Positions 48,219-58,708 of a stretch of 64,000 bases of DNA are shown here, in pieces. Below the pieces are notes generated by a model that saw nothing but the letters and a program-made list of their open reading frames with translations, ran no database searches and was not told where the DNA came from. Made by a program: the position numbers and the translations under genes. The stretch comes from Cladocopium goreaui (Eukaryota > Sar > Dinophyceae > Suessiales > Symbiodiniaceae). The stretch is from NCBI GenBank assembly GCA_947184155.2, contig CAMXCT020006575.1, positions 124,001 to 188,000 on the forward strand, given 5' to 3'. Numbering within the stretch: the stretch's first letter is position 1; each line of letters begins with the position of its first letter.

Positions 48219-48689
48219 ATCATCCAATTCTATGAAACCACCAATCAGATTCTATTCAAGGATCACGGGGCCATGACGGTTCAGGTTCAACACGACTGTG
48301 ATGAGTGCCTGGCACGGTGCCTCCGACAACGCTTTTGAGGTGATTGCAGTGTCGCCAAGAGGTGTCCTATTTAGTTCCTATTTGGGTCTTGAAGACGGTG
48401 TTGCAGGATACTTGTTGAAAGTTTTTCCCAAGCTTATGTACATGATTTGTGTTCCACATCCGTTTCATGCCTGTCGGAGGTGAGTTTATACAGGTTTTGG
48501 TGACACCTGTTTCCAACAAGAATCCTAGTTCATTTTTGCATCCTGAGAAACCGGTCTTCAGGGCCCTTTGTTTACAGGCTCTGTTTCTTGACATTTTTAT
48601 GGCAAGAAATTGGCAAACAATGCATTTGAATGCATTTGATTTATTGAAGGAAAAAACATTTGGCAAGCGCCTTGATAAAAGAACAAGGT

Positions 48690-48850
48690 GACACGGATTT
48701 TCGCAACCATGCATAGCACGCAGTAACTGCGAAAGGGTGAGTGAACTTCAAACAGCGTAGCATTGAATGAGTGTGCAAGTGCAATGGGACGTTATTAGCC
48801 CCCCCCCCCCCCGCCCACCCCACCCCGCCCCACCCGACCCGCACTTTGAC
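48690..48850 (-). repeat. G-rich-head repeat, partial inverted copy
   Basis: On the minus strand, a G-run/GGGTGGGGCGGGGTGGGG head precedes CTAATAACGTCCCATTGCAC and AATGCTACGCTGT, resembling the head and first unit of the 27.2-kb array. Confidence 0.7.
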
Positions 48851-49502
48851 ACAGTTTTGAGAATACGTGACACCAAAACGAAAAATATTGCTACTGTTTT
48901 ATCTAGGAATAAAGGTGTTTGTTTAACTTCTACAGTGACCGCATAATTTATCATCGACTTTTTAGTGTGACGATGACAAGCACGTTTGTTTTTGTTTGTT
49001 TGCAACAGCAAAAACACTTGTTATATATATATATATATACAGAAGATTACAGAAGCATGTGTGTAGATTGTGTATAGTAGATTTTTCTTCTTAATTTAGT
49101 TGTGACCTGCCACAGGCCTGAATGACAGGTGCAAACTACTACCATAACAACAGCACTACGACATATTATTTCTTGGTAATTGTGATATTCACAGATTGGT
49201 TTGAGAGCGGTATTCATGCTCTGTTTTTTACGAAAGCCAGCCGGGAAGCTGGTTAGTTGTTATTTGCGAACGAAGTGAGAATAGGGGGTCTGGGGGGGGG
49301 GGTAGTTGCCAAACGGTCAAAAATGGCGGAAATAGGTGGTGTTTTAGTTCCGGGCAAAGTATGGTTTTGCAGGGTAATGTACCAGGCGGCAAAACAGTGA
49401 CGGTGGCTATCGATTCCCCCTAGGTCCGGTTTTCTGGGGTTTTCTGGGCTCAGTCAATGGACAGATAGATGGGCCAGCTAGTTAGAGGAGATTGGAGAGA
49501 GA
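48851..49502. other. Non-coding stretch with (TA)n and poly-G
   Basis: A (TA)n run at 49,022-49,039 and an 11-G run near 49,292. No gene seen. Confidence 0.5.
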
Positions 49503-51127
49503 AGGACATTGGGTGAAAAGTGTGTGCAAGAACTGGGTGAAGAGTCTCTGGGTGAAAAGTATATGGGTGAAAAGCATATGGGTCAAAAGTATGTACAAGA
49601 AGAGTTTCTGGGTGAAGAGTCTCTGGGTGAAAAGTGTATGGGTGAAAAGTATGTGCAAGAAGAGTTTCTGGGTGAAGAGTCTCTGGGTGAAAAGTCTGTG
49701 CAAAAAGAGTTTCTGGGTGAAGAGTCTCTGGGTGAAAAGTATATGGGTGAAAAGTATGTGCAAGAAGAGTTTCTGGGTGAAGAGTCTCTGGGTGAAAAGT
49801 ATATGGGTGAAAAGTATGTGCGAGAAGAGTTTCTGGGTGAAGATCTGGGTGAAAAGTATATGGGTGAAAAGTATGTGCAAGAAGAGTTTCTGGGTGAAGA
49901 GTCTCTGGATGAAAAGGGTGAAAAGTATGTGCAAGAAGAGTTTCTGGGTGAAGAGTCTCTGGGTGAAAAGTATATGGTTGAAAAGTCTGTGCAAGAAGAG
50001 TTTCTGGGTGAAGAGTCTCTGGGTGAAAAGTATATGGGTGAAAAGTATGTGCAAGAAGAGTTTCTGGGTGAAGAGTCTCTGGGTGAAAAGTATATGGGTG
50101 AAAAGTATGTGCAAGAAGAGTTTCTGGGTGAAGAGTCCCTGGGTGAAAAGTATATGGGTGAAAAATATGTGCAAGAAGAGTTTCTGGGTGAAGAGTCTCT
50201 GGGTGAAAAGTATATGGGTGAAAAGTATGTGCAAGAAGAGTTTCTGGGTGAAGAGTCTCTGGGTGAAAAGTATATGGGTGAAAAGCATGTGCAAGAAGAG
50301 TTTCTAGGTGAAAAGTATGTGCAAGAAGAGTTTCTGGGTGAAGCGTCTCTGGGTGAAAAGTATATGGGTGACAAGTATGTGCAAGAAGAGTTTCTGGGTG
50401 AAGAGTCTCTGGATGAAAAGTATATGGGTGAAAAGTATGTGCAAGAAGAGTTTCTGGGTGAAGAGTCTCTGGGTGAAAAGTGTATTGGTGAAAAGTCTGT
50501 GCAAGAAGAGTTTCTGGGTGAAGAGTCTCTGGGTGAAAAATCTGTGCAAAAAGAGTTTCTGGGTGAAGAGTCTCTGGGTGAAAAGTATATGGGTGAAAAG
50601 TATGTGCAAGAAGAGTTTCTGGGTGAAGAGTCTCTGGGTGAAAAGATGTGAAAAGTATATGGGTGAAAAGTATGTGCAAGAAGAGTCTCTAGGTGAAAAG
50701 TATATGGGTGAAAAGTATGTGCAAGAAGAGTTTCTGGGTGAAGAGTCTCTGGGTGAAAAGTATATGGGTGAAAAGTATGTGCAAGAAGAGTTTCTGGGTG
50801 AAGAGTCTCTGGGTAAAAAGTATATGGGTGAAAAGTATGTGCAAGAAGAGTCTCTGGGTGAAAAGTATATGGGTGAAAAGTATGTGCAAGAAGGATTTCT
50901 GGGTGAAGAGTCTTTGGGTGAAAAGTATATGGGTGAAAAGTATGTGCAAGAAGAGTTTCTGGGTGAAGAGTCTCTGGGTGAAAAGAATATGGGTGAAAAG
51001 TATGTGCAAGAAGAGTTTCTGGGTGAAAAGCAATAAGAGTTTCTGGGTGAAGAGGTGAAAAGTATATGGGTGAAAAGTATGTGCCAGAAGGGTTTCTGGG
51101 TGAAGAGTCTCTGGGTGAAACATATTA
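49503..51127 (+). repeat. 60-bp hierarchical minisatellite built from four 15-bp monomers (~27 units)
   Basis: The unit is GTTTCTGGGTGAAGA, GTCTCTGGGTGAAAA, GTATATGGGTGAAAA, GTATGTGCAAGAAGA. Some units lose or duplicate monomers, always in 15-bp steps at first, so frames stay open for hundreds of codons on both strands (up to 380 plus, 409 minus). Codon content is fixed by the repeat, and no flanking coding sequence or initiation context supports translation. Confidence 0.93.
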
Positions 51128-52860
51128 GGGAACATAGGGATAGATGGGATGCTGGCTTTCGTTCCCCCCTTCTCAGGTGTTGTTTTCGCTTCAACTTGAA
51201 ACACGTGACATGATTTTAGAGCGTGCTTCACGTCCAGCTGTGACTGAATTTTCAGATTGCCTGGCAGGCGCTGTTAGTCGGCGCACTGAGTTGGACTAGG
51301 CGCCGGCCCGAACGTTGAGAACGTCACGAAAAAAATTGGGTTTCCATAATTCTTGGGGGATGAGCTTTTCCTTGTTTTGCGCATGGGGAATGCCACTTGA
51401 ATCTAGAATTGCCTCAGTTCAGCTATTTCATTTGCATTTGGATTCGTTGCATTTTCTTCACGGGTAGGCTGCTCACTCCAGCCATTGGTTTCTTGTTATA
51501 GTCTTTGCAAGGAGAGTCCGGAAGCAGCATCCATGGTGAGGGTCAACGACAACTGCGACCGTCAACCAACAGATATCTGAAAATCAGATCGGCTATTGAT
51601 CCACCACCTAATTACAAGCTATCGAACTTTGCGACGTGAAGATAGGAGCGTGATGGAGCGTGACATGTGACATTGCGGGATCTCTCGGTCGGAACTTTGC
51701 AGGATTTATTCATCGTGAATCATGTCAGAGTCATCATGAAAACCATGGAATTGTTGCTTTCATCGTCAGCGACTGTTGGGCAATCTAGAAGATTCAGCGA
51801 TACTTTTATACAATTTTATCCCACGGTATGGCCGAATGATTGTGGAAAGGGCAGCTGTACGAAGCGAGACGAAACGCATTGCAATATATCCAAGCTGTAG
51901 GGATCTCTCAATTTGTCAAAACATGCCGGAAATTTCAGCTCCACGTCCTCAGATGGATTTCATCATGTGTTTTTTCCTGGATGAAAAACACATGTCAAGT
52001 CGGTTGCCAGGCGATGGAGCCAAGTTCAGCGAGGCAGCCGAAATCAGCCGAAGTGGAGTTGAAGAAAGACAATAGAAATACTGGCGTCAAGGGAGCATTT
52101 GCACGGAGGTTTCGGTTTTTCGTTGTTTTTGTGTGGTTTGACTTTGAGGCCTTTAAACAAGTTGAGAAAAAGTGATTGGAACTGGGTCCACTGGGTCCAC
52201 CTATGCAACATGTACCTGGTAGGTAGTCCAATTTGGTGATCGGAAATCCTTCTTTTGGAGCTGACTTTCCTGTACTGAAAATTGAGTTTTCATTGCCAGG
52301 TTTGATTGCTGGAGGGCATACTAAGAAGTTCAAAGTTCACTGTTTACCTTTTCACAGTGTGGTTTGAGTCGTGACACCACTTGTCCGTTGCCCCCACTTG
52401 GCGTTGCAACCTTGTCCGGTACCACCCGGCAGCATGGACAAGGTGCATCTTGCCACCATGATGCATGCCATCTGAGGACGCCACCTCGTTGTTGCACTAT
52501 GTTGGAACAGAGTTGTTAGAAGGATCCTTTAGGATCCTTTAGGGTTCGGCAAAACGAAGTTGATCCACGATATGCATTAGGCTTGATTTGGCTTGACAGC
52601 GGCAGGACTTCCCTGCAGAGGTCCTGGAAGCTCGGAAACCAAGAGTTGAGACGTGTGGGTCATGTTTACTGTGTTGGTTCTTTTGCAGGTGTTGCAGATT
52701 GTCTCCGCTTCTCAAGACGGACCTGTACCACAGCATTCGGTGACACTCACCTCGACATGAAACGGCCAGCCAAGCACATTGAGAACAAAGCAGCCAAATC
52801 TCATGTTGCGTAAGAGAAAGTGAGAAAGTATTTGATAAACCATGGACAAATCTGTGTATT
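51128..52860. other. Stretch upstream of the receptor gene with weak exon candidates
   Basis: 51,775-51,900 reads NLEDSAILLYNFIPRYGRMI then VERAAVRSETKRIA, coding-like. 52,680-52,805 reads DMKRPAKHIENKAAKSH. Both may be upstream exons of the receptor gene but show no domain. A GGATCCTTTA tandem lies near 52,520-52,545. Confidence 0.3.
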
Positions 52861-53648
52861 GTTACAGACTGCACTGAATTCGTGCCGCTGGACAGCGCAA
52901 AGGACTCGCTGCCTCATGTCGGTTTCTGTGGATGTTCCTGGACATGGCAATTTCGATATCGCACTGACTTCTTCGAGCACCGCTGCTGACATGATTTTTC
53001 TTCTACGTGAGCGTTTGCCAGACAGCCCATGGCATGGGAACAAGGTGCTTTCAAGTGGGGTCTGCCAGCTGCAGTGCGATGACATTGTGGAGGCAACCCA
53101 CCACAGCACCTTGGTCTTGGCAAACTACTCAGAGATCACCAACCAGGAGACACACCTGCCTCTTTGTTCCTTTTTTTTGGCAAAAAGGCGATATAACCCC
53201 AATAGGATCAAATAGAATAAAGAGAAAGTGTATTTAGAAGTCAATCTTTTGAATTTCAGAGATTGCAGGCCCATTATTCCACCTTCGCTACTGCATAATG
53301 CTTCAATTGAATTCCATTCCAATTTCATTTGCTGCATTTGTTGGTCGCCCCACACACGTCGAAGGAGACTTTCTGCATCAAAGATACTGCAGAGCGAGGC
53401 ATCACTCGCGAGCAATTGGCAAAGATCGTTGTTTTCATCTCCAAGATGGCTGACAGATGGTGCGAGACTTTCGGAGAACAGCGTGGGACAAGGCTGCAGT
53501 TTGAGACCTTCAATTTGTATCATGCGAATCATTGGATCATCAAACCAGCCACCGAAGCCTGGATTTGTTGATGATGTGACAACATTTTCCAATTTGAAGA
53601 ATCTACCGTTTTTCTTTTTTTAATTGGCAACATTATGCAGAATCCCAG

Positions 53649-54202
53649 GACGGCTATGCGAAAAAGGGCTGCAGCATGGTTGAGATCATGGCGATTCAAG
53701 TGCAGAGACCTCACTGGTTTGTGTCACATGCTTGGATTGAGCCTTGGATAGGCAAATTCTCAAGGTTGTTTGAGACCGTGCTATTGCATTGTCTGTCAGC
53801 AACAAGTTTCTTTTTCCGCTAATAATTCACATTCCCCTAGAAGCCTTGGTTGAGTTTTGGACTTGTTCATTTCGGACCCTCAATAGGATGCTGTATCAAA
53901 AAGAAATGAACATCGAGCGTAATGATAGATGAAAGTCAATCCATTGCTTTGAAGCACGTCCAATTTTGTGTTGGGCAGATCTGTGAGGAGCCTGTTTGTA
54001 AGTTTCTGGCCTGCTTGGAGCAGCATGCTCTGGTGCGAGAACTCTCAAGCAGTACATTCTATTGGGTCTGTGCATATGCCAATAACCAGCACTGCGTGGA
54101 AGAGGATATCAAAAGCAACCCACGCAGCACTTCATTCTACAGAGCTATGCAGATGTCTGAGGGAGTTCTTTTGGTGCTGGATTCAGCTGGAACGCCTTTC
54201 GA
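53649..54202 (+). CDS. TIR-like module, 5' part (two exons)
   Basis: Exon 53,649-53,741 encodes CSMVEIMAIQVQRPHWFVSH and AWIE. Exon 53,991-54,202 encodes PVCKFLACLEQHALVREL, YWVCAYANNQH, SFYRAM and GVLLVLDSAGTPF. TIR domains start with a buried F-[IV]-S box and end near a W-C-x2-E box holding the NADase Glu. Here FVSHAW serves as the first box, and W-C-C-F-E lies beyond the LINE at about 56,160. The intron between the exons (about 249 bp) is flanked by the direct repeat GAGCCT. TIR homology is inference from spacing and these boxes. Confidence 0.5.
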
Positions 54203-55961
54203 TCGCACCGGTTTTAAACGGCAGGAACCAAGGATTTCTTTGGCTATTTATTTGGACGATCGCACCATGTGGAAACAAGGTTGTCAAAGTTTTGAAGTGG
54301 TCATCAACGCCATGACTGCGGGAGCGCAAGCCGATGCTATTCTCGGCTTCGAACTTCACCCTGACAAATTGGCTAGCTTCGCCACCAAACCGCATCTGGT
54401 TGCCAAGGTGCGCAAGAAGAAAGATTTAGTAGGTGTACCTGCGGATACTTTCACACTGCTTGGCATTCAATACAATTTGTCACGCCCCAGTTCTTGTGTT
54501 GATGCGGATATTGTCAGTGACAACATTCAGCGACGATGTCTCAAAATTCGTTTGGCAGCACAGCACTTAGGCACTCGCATTGCATTGGTGCATAAGTTGG
54601 TGATATCTTTATTTGCTTGGTCCGGTGCTTTTCATCACTTCAGTGCAAGAACCATTCGAACATGGACATCTATGATCGAAACTGCACTTTGGGGTCGAAG
54701 GGCTCCTCCAGGTAGGAGCCGGCTGCTCTTTTGGAATTCTTTGGGTTCTGCAAGACTACATCCGATGTTTGCGCTCCAGTTCACCGCCGCCCGGGCGGAA
54801 TGGAATCGGCAATGCCGCCGTGCCCAAGGGTTGCCTGCAGCTACCTCGCCTGCTCCTCGCTGGAAAGCAGTGCTCAAAGATTGGAAATGGCGACTTGACG
54901 AGGGCCTGTGGCACACGCCTGCTGGGATTTTGAAACCTGGGTGGATGTCTTTGAAAAGCTTGCAAAAAGCCGCTATCCATTCATGGCTCGTTGGTTTGTG
55001 GACTAAAGACACCAAAACGGATGGTCGATGGCCAAACGGCAAGGAGCCGGTTTTCCTTTTTCAGGCAAATGCAGCTTTAGGCATGGATTACTACAGTCGC
55101 AGGGTTTTGACTGGTGCTGCAGTGGATGGCAGGGTCACAGAGCGCTTTGGTTCTGCTTTGAGTTGTGAATGTGGATTGCGGTCTCCTGATCGAGAACATC
55201 TCACTTTTCACTGCCAAGCGCAGCCATGGGATGGTGAGTTCAGGAGCGCTACTGAACGTCGTTTGCTGGTTCCACTTGTGGATGCTCCTCCTGTGTTGCC
55301 TTTTTCCAACATGGTTGCAGATCCTGCTTTGGTTACTTTTATTCAGCAATTCGATCCTCTTCAGCGACCCACCTTGGGTTTGGACGGCAGTTGTATCATA
55401 GCTACTTCCTGTGATCGATGGCAAAGAGCTAGCTGGGCGGTTTCGACACTTTCAGGCACCACTGTTCAAGGTGCCGTGACTGGTTTTGAGCAAACACCTG
55501 CTGCAGGTGAGCGTGCTGCTCTTCTGCAAGCTTGTTTAGCCTCTTCTGCAGCTAACAGACCGGTGATGCTCTTGATTGACAATCAGGCTTTGGTGCGGCG
55601 GCTTCAGCGAGGCATTAGCACTGGCCGTTGGGAGGGTGACTTGCCGCTTTTCTGGCAGCGGATCAGCGGCTTATTGATTCAGGGCACTGTTTGCACTTGG
55701 ATCCCTTCTCACAACAAGGTGCCTGACTGGACACCACCAGATGGTTGGATTGATGTTCATCTCTGCCGCGTTCTCAATGCGACAGCCGATGCTCAGGCAG
55801 GTGAGGTGTTGCGTGACTCACGCTCCATGATCGCTGCGGCTGTGCAGCGACATCAGCGAGCCGTGGCTTGGGCTGCAGCAGTTTGGCGTCTGCAGAGGCT
55901 ACGGACTTTACCTTTTTGGCAAGTCGTACTTGATCAACAAACATTCCTTGCGGAATGCTAG
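53922..55961 (+). CDS. Chimeric ORF: receptor exon fused in frame to LINE RT/RNase H
   Basis: An uninterrupted 679-codon frame. About the first 23 codons are intronic. Residues 24-93 are TIR-like host sequence, and the rest is LINE pol: motif C YLDD, connection, zinc-knuckle-like segment, and RNase H with GLDGS (Asp), AAGERAA (Glu), LLIDNQ (Asp), PSHNK (His) and ATADAQA (Asp). The RT lacks motifs A and B so cannot polymerise. The RNase H set looks complete. Fusion is in frame by chance or has been tolerated; expression is unknown. Confidence 0.7.
   Translation: MIDESQSIALKHVQFCVGQICEEPVCKFLACLEQHALVRELSSSTFYWVCAYANNQHCVEEDIKSNPRSTSFYRAMQMSEGVLLVLDSAGTPFDRTGFKRQEPRISLAIYLDDRTMWKQGCQSFEVVINAMTAGAQADAILGFELHPDKLASFATKPHLVAKVRKKKDLVGVPADTFTLLGIQYNLSRPSSCVDADIVSDNIQRRCLKIRLAAQHLGTRIALVHKLVISLFAWSGAFHHFSARTIRTWTSMIETALWGRRAPPGRSRLLFWNSLGSARLHPMFALQFTAARAEWNRQCRRAQGLPAATSPAPRWKAVLKDWKWRLDEGLWHTPAGILKPGWMSLKSLQKAAIHSWLVGLWTKDTKTDGRWPNGKEPVFLFQANAALGMDYYSRRVLTGAAVDGRVTERFGSALSCECGLRSPDREHLTFHCQAQPWDGEFRSATERRLLVPLVDAPPVLPFSNMVADPALVTFIQQFDPLQRPTLGLDGSCIIATSCDRWQRASWAVSTLSGTTVQGAVTGFEQTPAAGERAALLQACLASSAANRPVMLLIDNQALVRRLQRGISTGRWEGDLPLFWQRISGLLIQGTVCTWIPSHNKVPDWTPPDGWIDVHLCRVLNATADAQAGEVLRDSRSMIAAAVQRHQRAVAWAAAVWRLQRLRTLPFWQVVLDQQTFLAEC
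54190..54202 (+). repeat. Target-site duplication, left copy
   Basis: GAACGCCTTTCGA, identical to 56,141-56,153 on the other side of the LINE. Both copies are in the same codon phase of the host exon (…T-P-F…). Confidence 0.92.
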
Positions 55962-56140
55962 CTGGCGCACTGTGTTTACTTCTTTTTTTCAGGCAGGTTT
56001 CGCTTCCTTTGAGTTTTGCTTGGAGAAGTATGGGAACTTGATTCTCGCAGATGGCATACTATGGCGTCTTAACTACTTCACTTCGGTGAGGAGCAGGTTG
56101 ACGTCCGCTTACAACAACAACAACAACAACAACAACAACA
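54203..56140 (+). mobile_element. 5'-truncated LINE inserted in the receptor exon
   Basis: A 1,938-bp insert between 13-bp duplications. It begins just before RT motif C (IYLDD, Asp pair at 54,255-54,260), contains the RT thumb, a C-x-C-G…H…H-C zinc-knuckle-like motif (CECGLRSPDREHLTFHC) and a C-terminal RNase H, and stops at 55,961. A 150-bp 3' UTR and an (AAC)n tail (56,111-56,140, about ten copies) follow. Truncated 5' end, simple-repeat tail and target duplication are the signature of target-primed reverse transcription. It is a different lineage from the left-edge LINE, because its RNase H follows the RT. Confidence 0.93.
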
Positions 56141-56240
56141 GAACGCCTTTCGAAAGGATTTGGTGCTGCTTCGAGGAAGCCATGGCCACAGCCTTAGAAA
56201 TTCCTAGAAGTGCGAGAAAGCATCATAGAACGAGAAAAAG
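56141..56240 (+). CDS. TIR-like module, 3' part after the LINE
   Basis: Begins with the second target-site copy and resumes the host frame as TPFERIWCCFEEAMATALE. This holds the W-C-x2-E box expected to carry the catalytic Glu in an active TIR NADase. The exon probably ends soon after; the open frame stops at about 56,244. Confidence 0.5.
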
Positions 56241-56769
56241 GTGACATGAACGTGAGTTTTTTTCGTTTGTGAGTTCTGCCTGAAGGGACACGTTTTGATT
56301 TGTCCAGCTAGCAGCTAGCTTGTTTCAGTGCAAAATGCGATTTGCATACATGTGAATGGGGTATAACGAGCAGGAGCAACACCAGGTCATGTTCGTAAAG
56401 GCAGGCAATGCTTCAGTAGATAGTGGATCGAAGGAGACACTGGTGAAAACACACCGGTATTTTCACCCTAAAAGCGACGAAGGCGATCGAACATCGAGAG
56501 GGCAACTGGTCCAGACGACGTTTACTGCTTGATGTGGGAGCCACTGACGCATATGACAAAGCTACTCGACACAGAAGGGGTGGCCTTGTGTGGACATTTC
56601 CTTTGCGTGGTCTGCTCGAAAGGTTGAGACCATCACCTTTACCGTAACCACCATTTCTGCACCATTGTGAACCTTTTCACATCACCTTACTGTAAGCATC
56701 CCTTTCCATATATCTTTACAAAGAGGTGATAAGTGATAAGTGATGTTTTGACCCTTCCAAACTTGTTGA

Positions 56770-56916
56770 TCTCTGAGGCTCACGTGCTTACTGATGGACT
56801 TGCTGGAGCAGAAAGTCGAATGATTGGCATCATCGGGCTGCACCATAAAGCAGCTCGTGAGCGTCACTTTCCTCTTGGCCTTTTGGAAAAGGGCTTGAAG
56901 GTCAAAATTGAAGAAG
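56770..56916 (+). CDS. Linker exon of the receptor gene
   Basis: Encodes AHVLTDGLAGAES, then RERHFPLGLLEKGLKVKIEE. Its 3' end joins the next exon at GAAGCT, a 6-bp direct repeat bounding a ~235-bp intron (56,913-56,918 and 57,148-57,153). The joined text reads KIEEAHATQNIDKVRILNSI, which supports the splice. Confidence 0.5.
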
Positions 56917-57151
56917 CTTGGTGCGGGATTGCAAGAAACCTCTACTGTTTTGACGTTGTTTGGAGAACCATTTTATGAATTTGGACGATCGATTGAATGG
57001 ACAAGGTCCATGGTCCATTGTTCATATTGTTCCATTTTCATTGTATGTATGTCACCTCGCAAAAATGGCTCATTCTAATTTAAGTTCTCTCTTTTTCCAG
57101 AAGGTGTCCGAGCCATAATCGTGAGTTTGAATGTTGGACAGCTCAAGGAAG

Positions 57152-58705
57152 CTCATGCCACGCAGAACATCGACAAAGTTCGTATACTGAACAGCATAGC
57201 TCTTTCTCGTCTTGGAACTTGCGACTTTGAGCTTTTGCAGTCGTACCCCAAGGGGGATCCGAATTTCCAGCGAGTAGATGAAGCTCTTGCTTCGCACTTC
57301 GCCTTATCCAGCTGGTACGGATTTGTCCTTCAAGGAAGATGCACTGAACTCCTGGCCACAGCTCTAAAGGCAGACGTTGGTAGAAAGATAGTGCAGCTTT
57401 CACTGACTGGATGCCGGAATTTCTCTGACCATGAGCTTAATGTGCTGATCGAAAGCCTTCCTGCAGAGTTGCGTGTTTTGCGATTAGATCTGGGATTCTC
57501 GGGTCTTGAGACTCTGGACATGTTCACATCGACGGTGCAGTGTTTGAAGTCTTTGGTCCAGTTGAAGTTGCGCTTCACAGGTTCCTCGCACTTCAGGACT
57601 GCGGCAGGGCTTGGAGTTGCCCTGAGAGAGATGGAGAGCCTCATGTACTTGGAGCTATGGTGCGCTGAGTTGTGAAATTCAAGTCACATTTTTCTTCATC
57701 TTGAACCAGCAAAAAAATGTGATTTTCAGCATATTGTTTGCTGCGCTGACTGCGCTTTCTTTTTGTTTCCATGGAAATGATCGTGTTTTTTTTGATTTTT
57801 CTCAGCTGCCACGGTCCAGTGGCTGCAGGTTCATGAACTTGCCATGTTTGGAAGAATTCGGATGCTTCAGTTCTGCTTTGCAGTCTTCGCGAAACCTGGA
57901 GAGTATAGTTATTGATCTCAGTGGATGCGGCCAGGTGTCGATTGATGCGAGGATGGAACTCCACCAATCCATCAAGTCACTGAAATGGTTGCGAGGCAGC
58001 TTGGACACTTGGGTGAACATTGAAGGTTTACCAAATCGAAGCTGGTTCTCTCGATTTGCTCATGTTGATTTTGGCGGTGTTATCAAAGCGCGTTGCACCC
58101 GGGGCTTCCGTTTCATCTGGCAACGGATGCGACAACTCAGCAGTGCCCGCCACCTACCACATGTCAGCTCAGTGTACTTTGAGCCAACAAGGTTTGGCAG
58201 GTCCAGCGCCACAGATGAATCAGCTGCAGAAGATGCAGAGACAGAGACTCACAGCGCTCAACAGGAGATGTTTGATGAAGGCAAACCGTTCCCATGCAGC
58301 CATCCTTCGTGTCATTCTTTTCACTCTTCTGAGAGCGGTTATTGCGAAAGGCACCACTGGGTGGGCCTTGGCAAAAGGATTTGCGTTGCGGTAAATGGTT
58401 GGCGCCAGAATGTGGAGCTTAGTGTGCTGATTCTTGCACAAGCAGTGGCAGAGGTAGAGAGCCGATTTTTGTTGGTTCTACTGGTTCTCAGCCTGTTGCC
58501 CGTTGCAACTTATAGCTTTTCTCAGTCAACAGGAGTGTTTGGCACGGTGATTTTTATGATTGTTATCTCAATTGCAATTGTCAGCATTGTTTACACCACA
58601 GCTCGGCTCAACCGAATGCAAACACTGTCAAAGAAGCTTGAAGTTGAATCGGAAGCTTTGTATGCAAAGAATTTGCAGAATGACATGTCGAGGCTTTTTG
58701 GTGAT
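57152..58705 (+). CDS. LRR-like region and first two membrane segments of the receptor gene
   Basis: Exon 57,152-~57,670 encodes IDKVRILNSIALSR, then LRR-like phrases (IVQLSLTGCRNFSDHELNVL, LRVLRLDLGFSGLETL, LVQLKLRF, LMYLELW). After a short intron the frame resumes at about 57,807 with LPCLEEFGCF and LESIVIDLSGC. At 58,290-58,345 a C-x4-C-x2-F and C-E-R-H-H segment may bind metal. Two hydrophobic helices follow (FLLVLLVLSLLPVATYSF; VFGTVIFMIVISIAIVSIVY). Confidence 0.55.
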
Positions 58706-58708
58706 TAG
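58706..58708 (+). other. In-frame TAG within the receptor exon
   Basis: The frame open from before 57,807 meets TAG here and stays open in the same frame to 60,241 (about 510 further codons). That is best explained by a nonsense mutation in a decaying copy. Readthrough or a sequencing error are alternatives. A 29-nt GT-AG micro-intron at 58,701-58,729 would break the frame. Confidence 0.7.

Noticed and set aside
49450-51231. His/Pro/Glu/Thr-rich 409-codon minus-strand protein
   Set aside because: It is the complement of the 60-bp array. Both strands are open for the same trivial reason.
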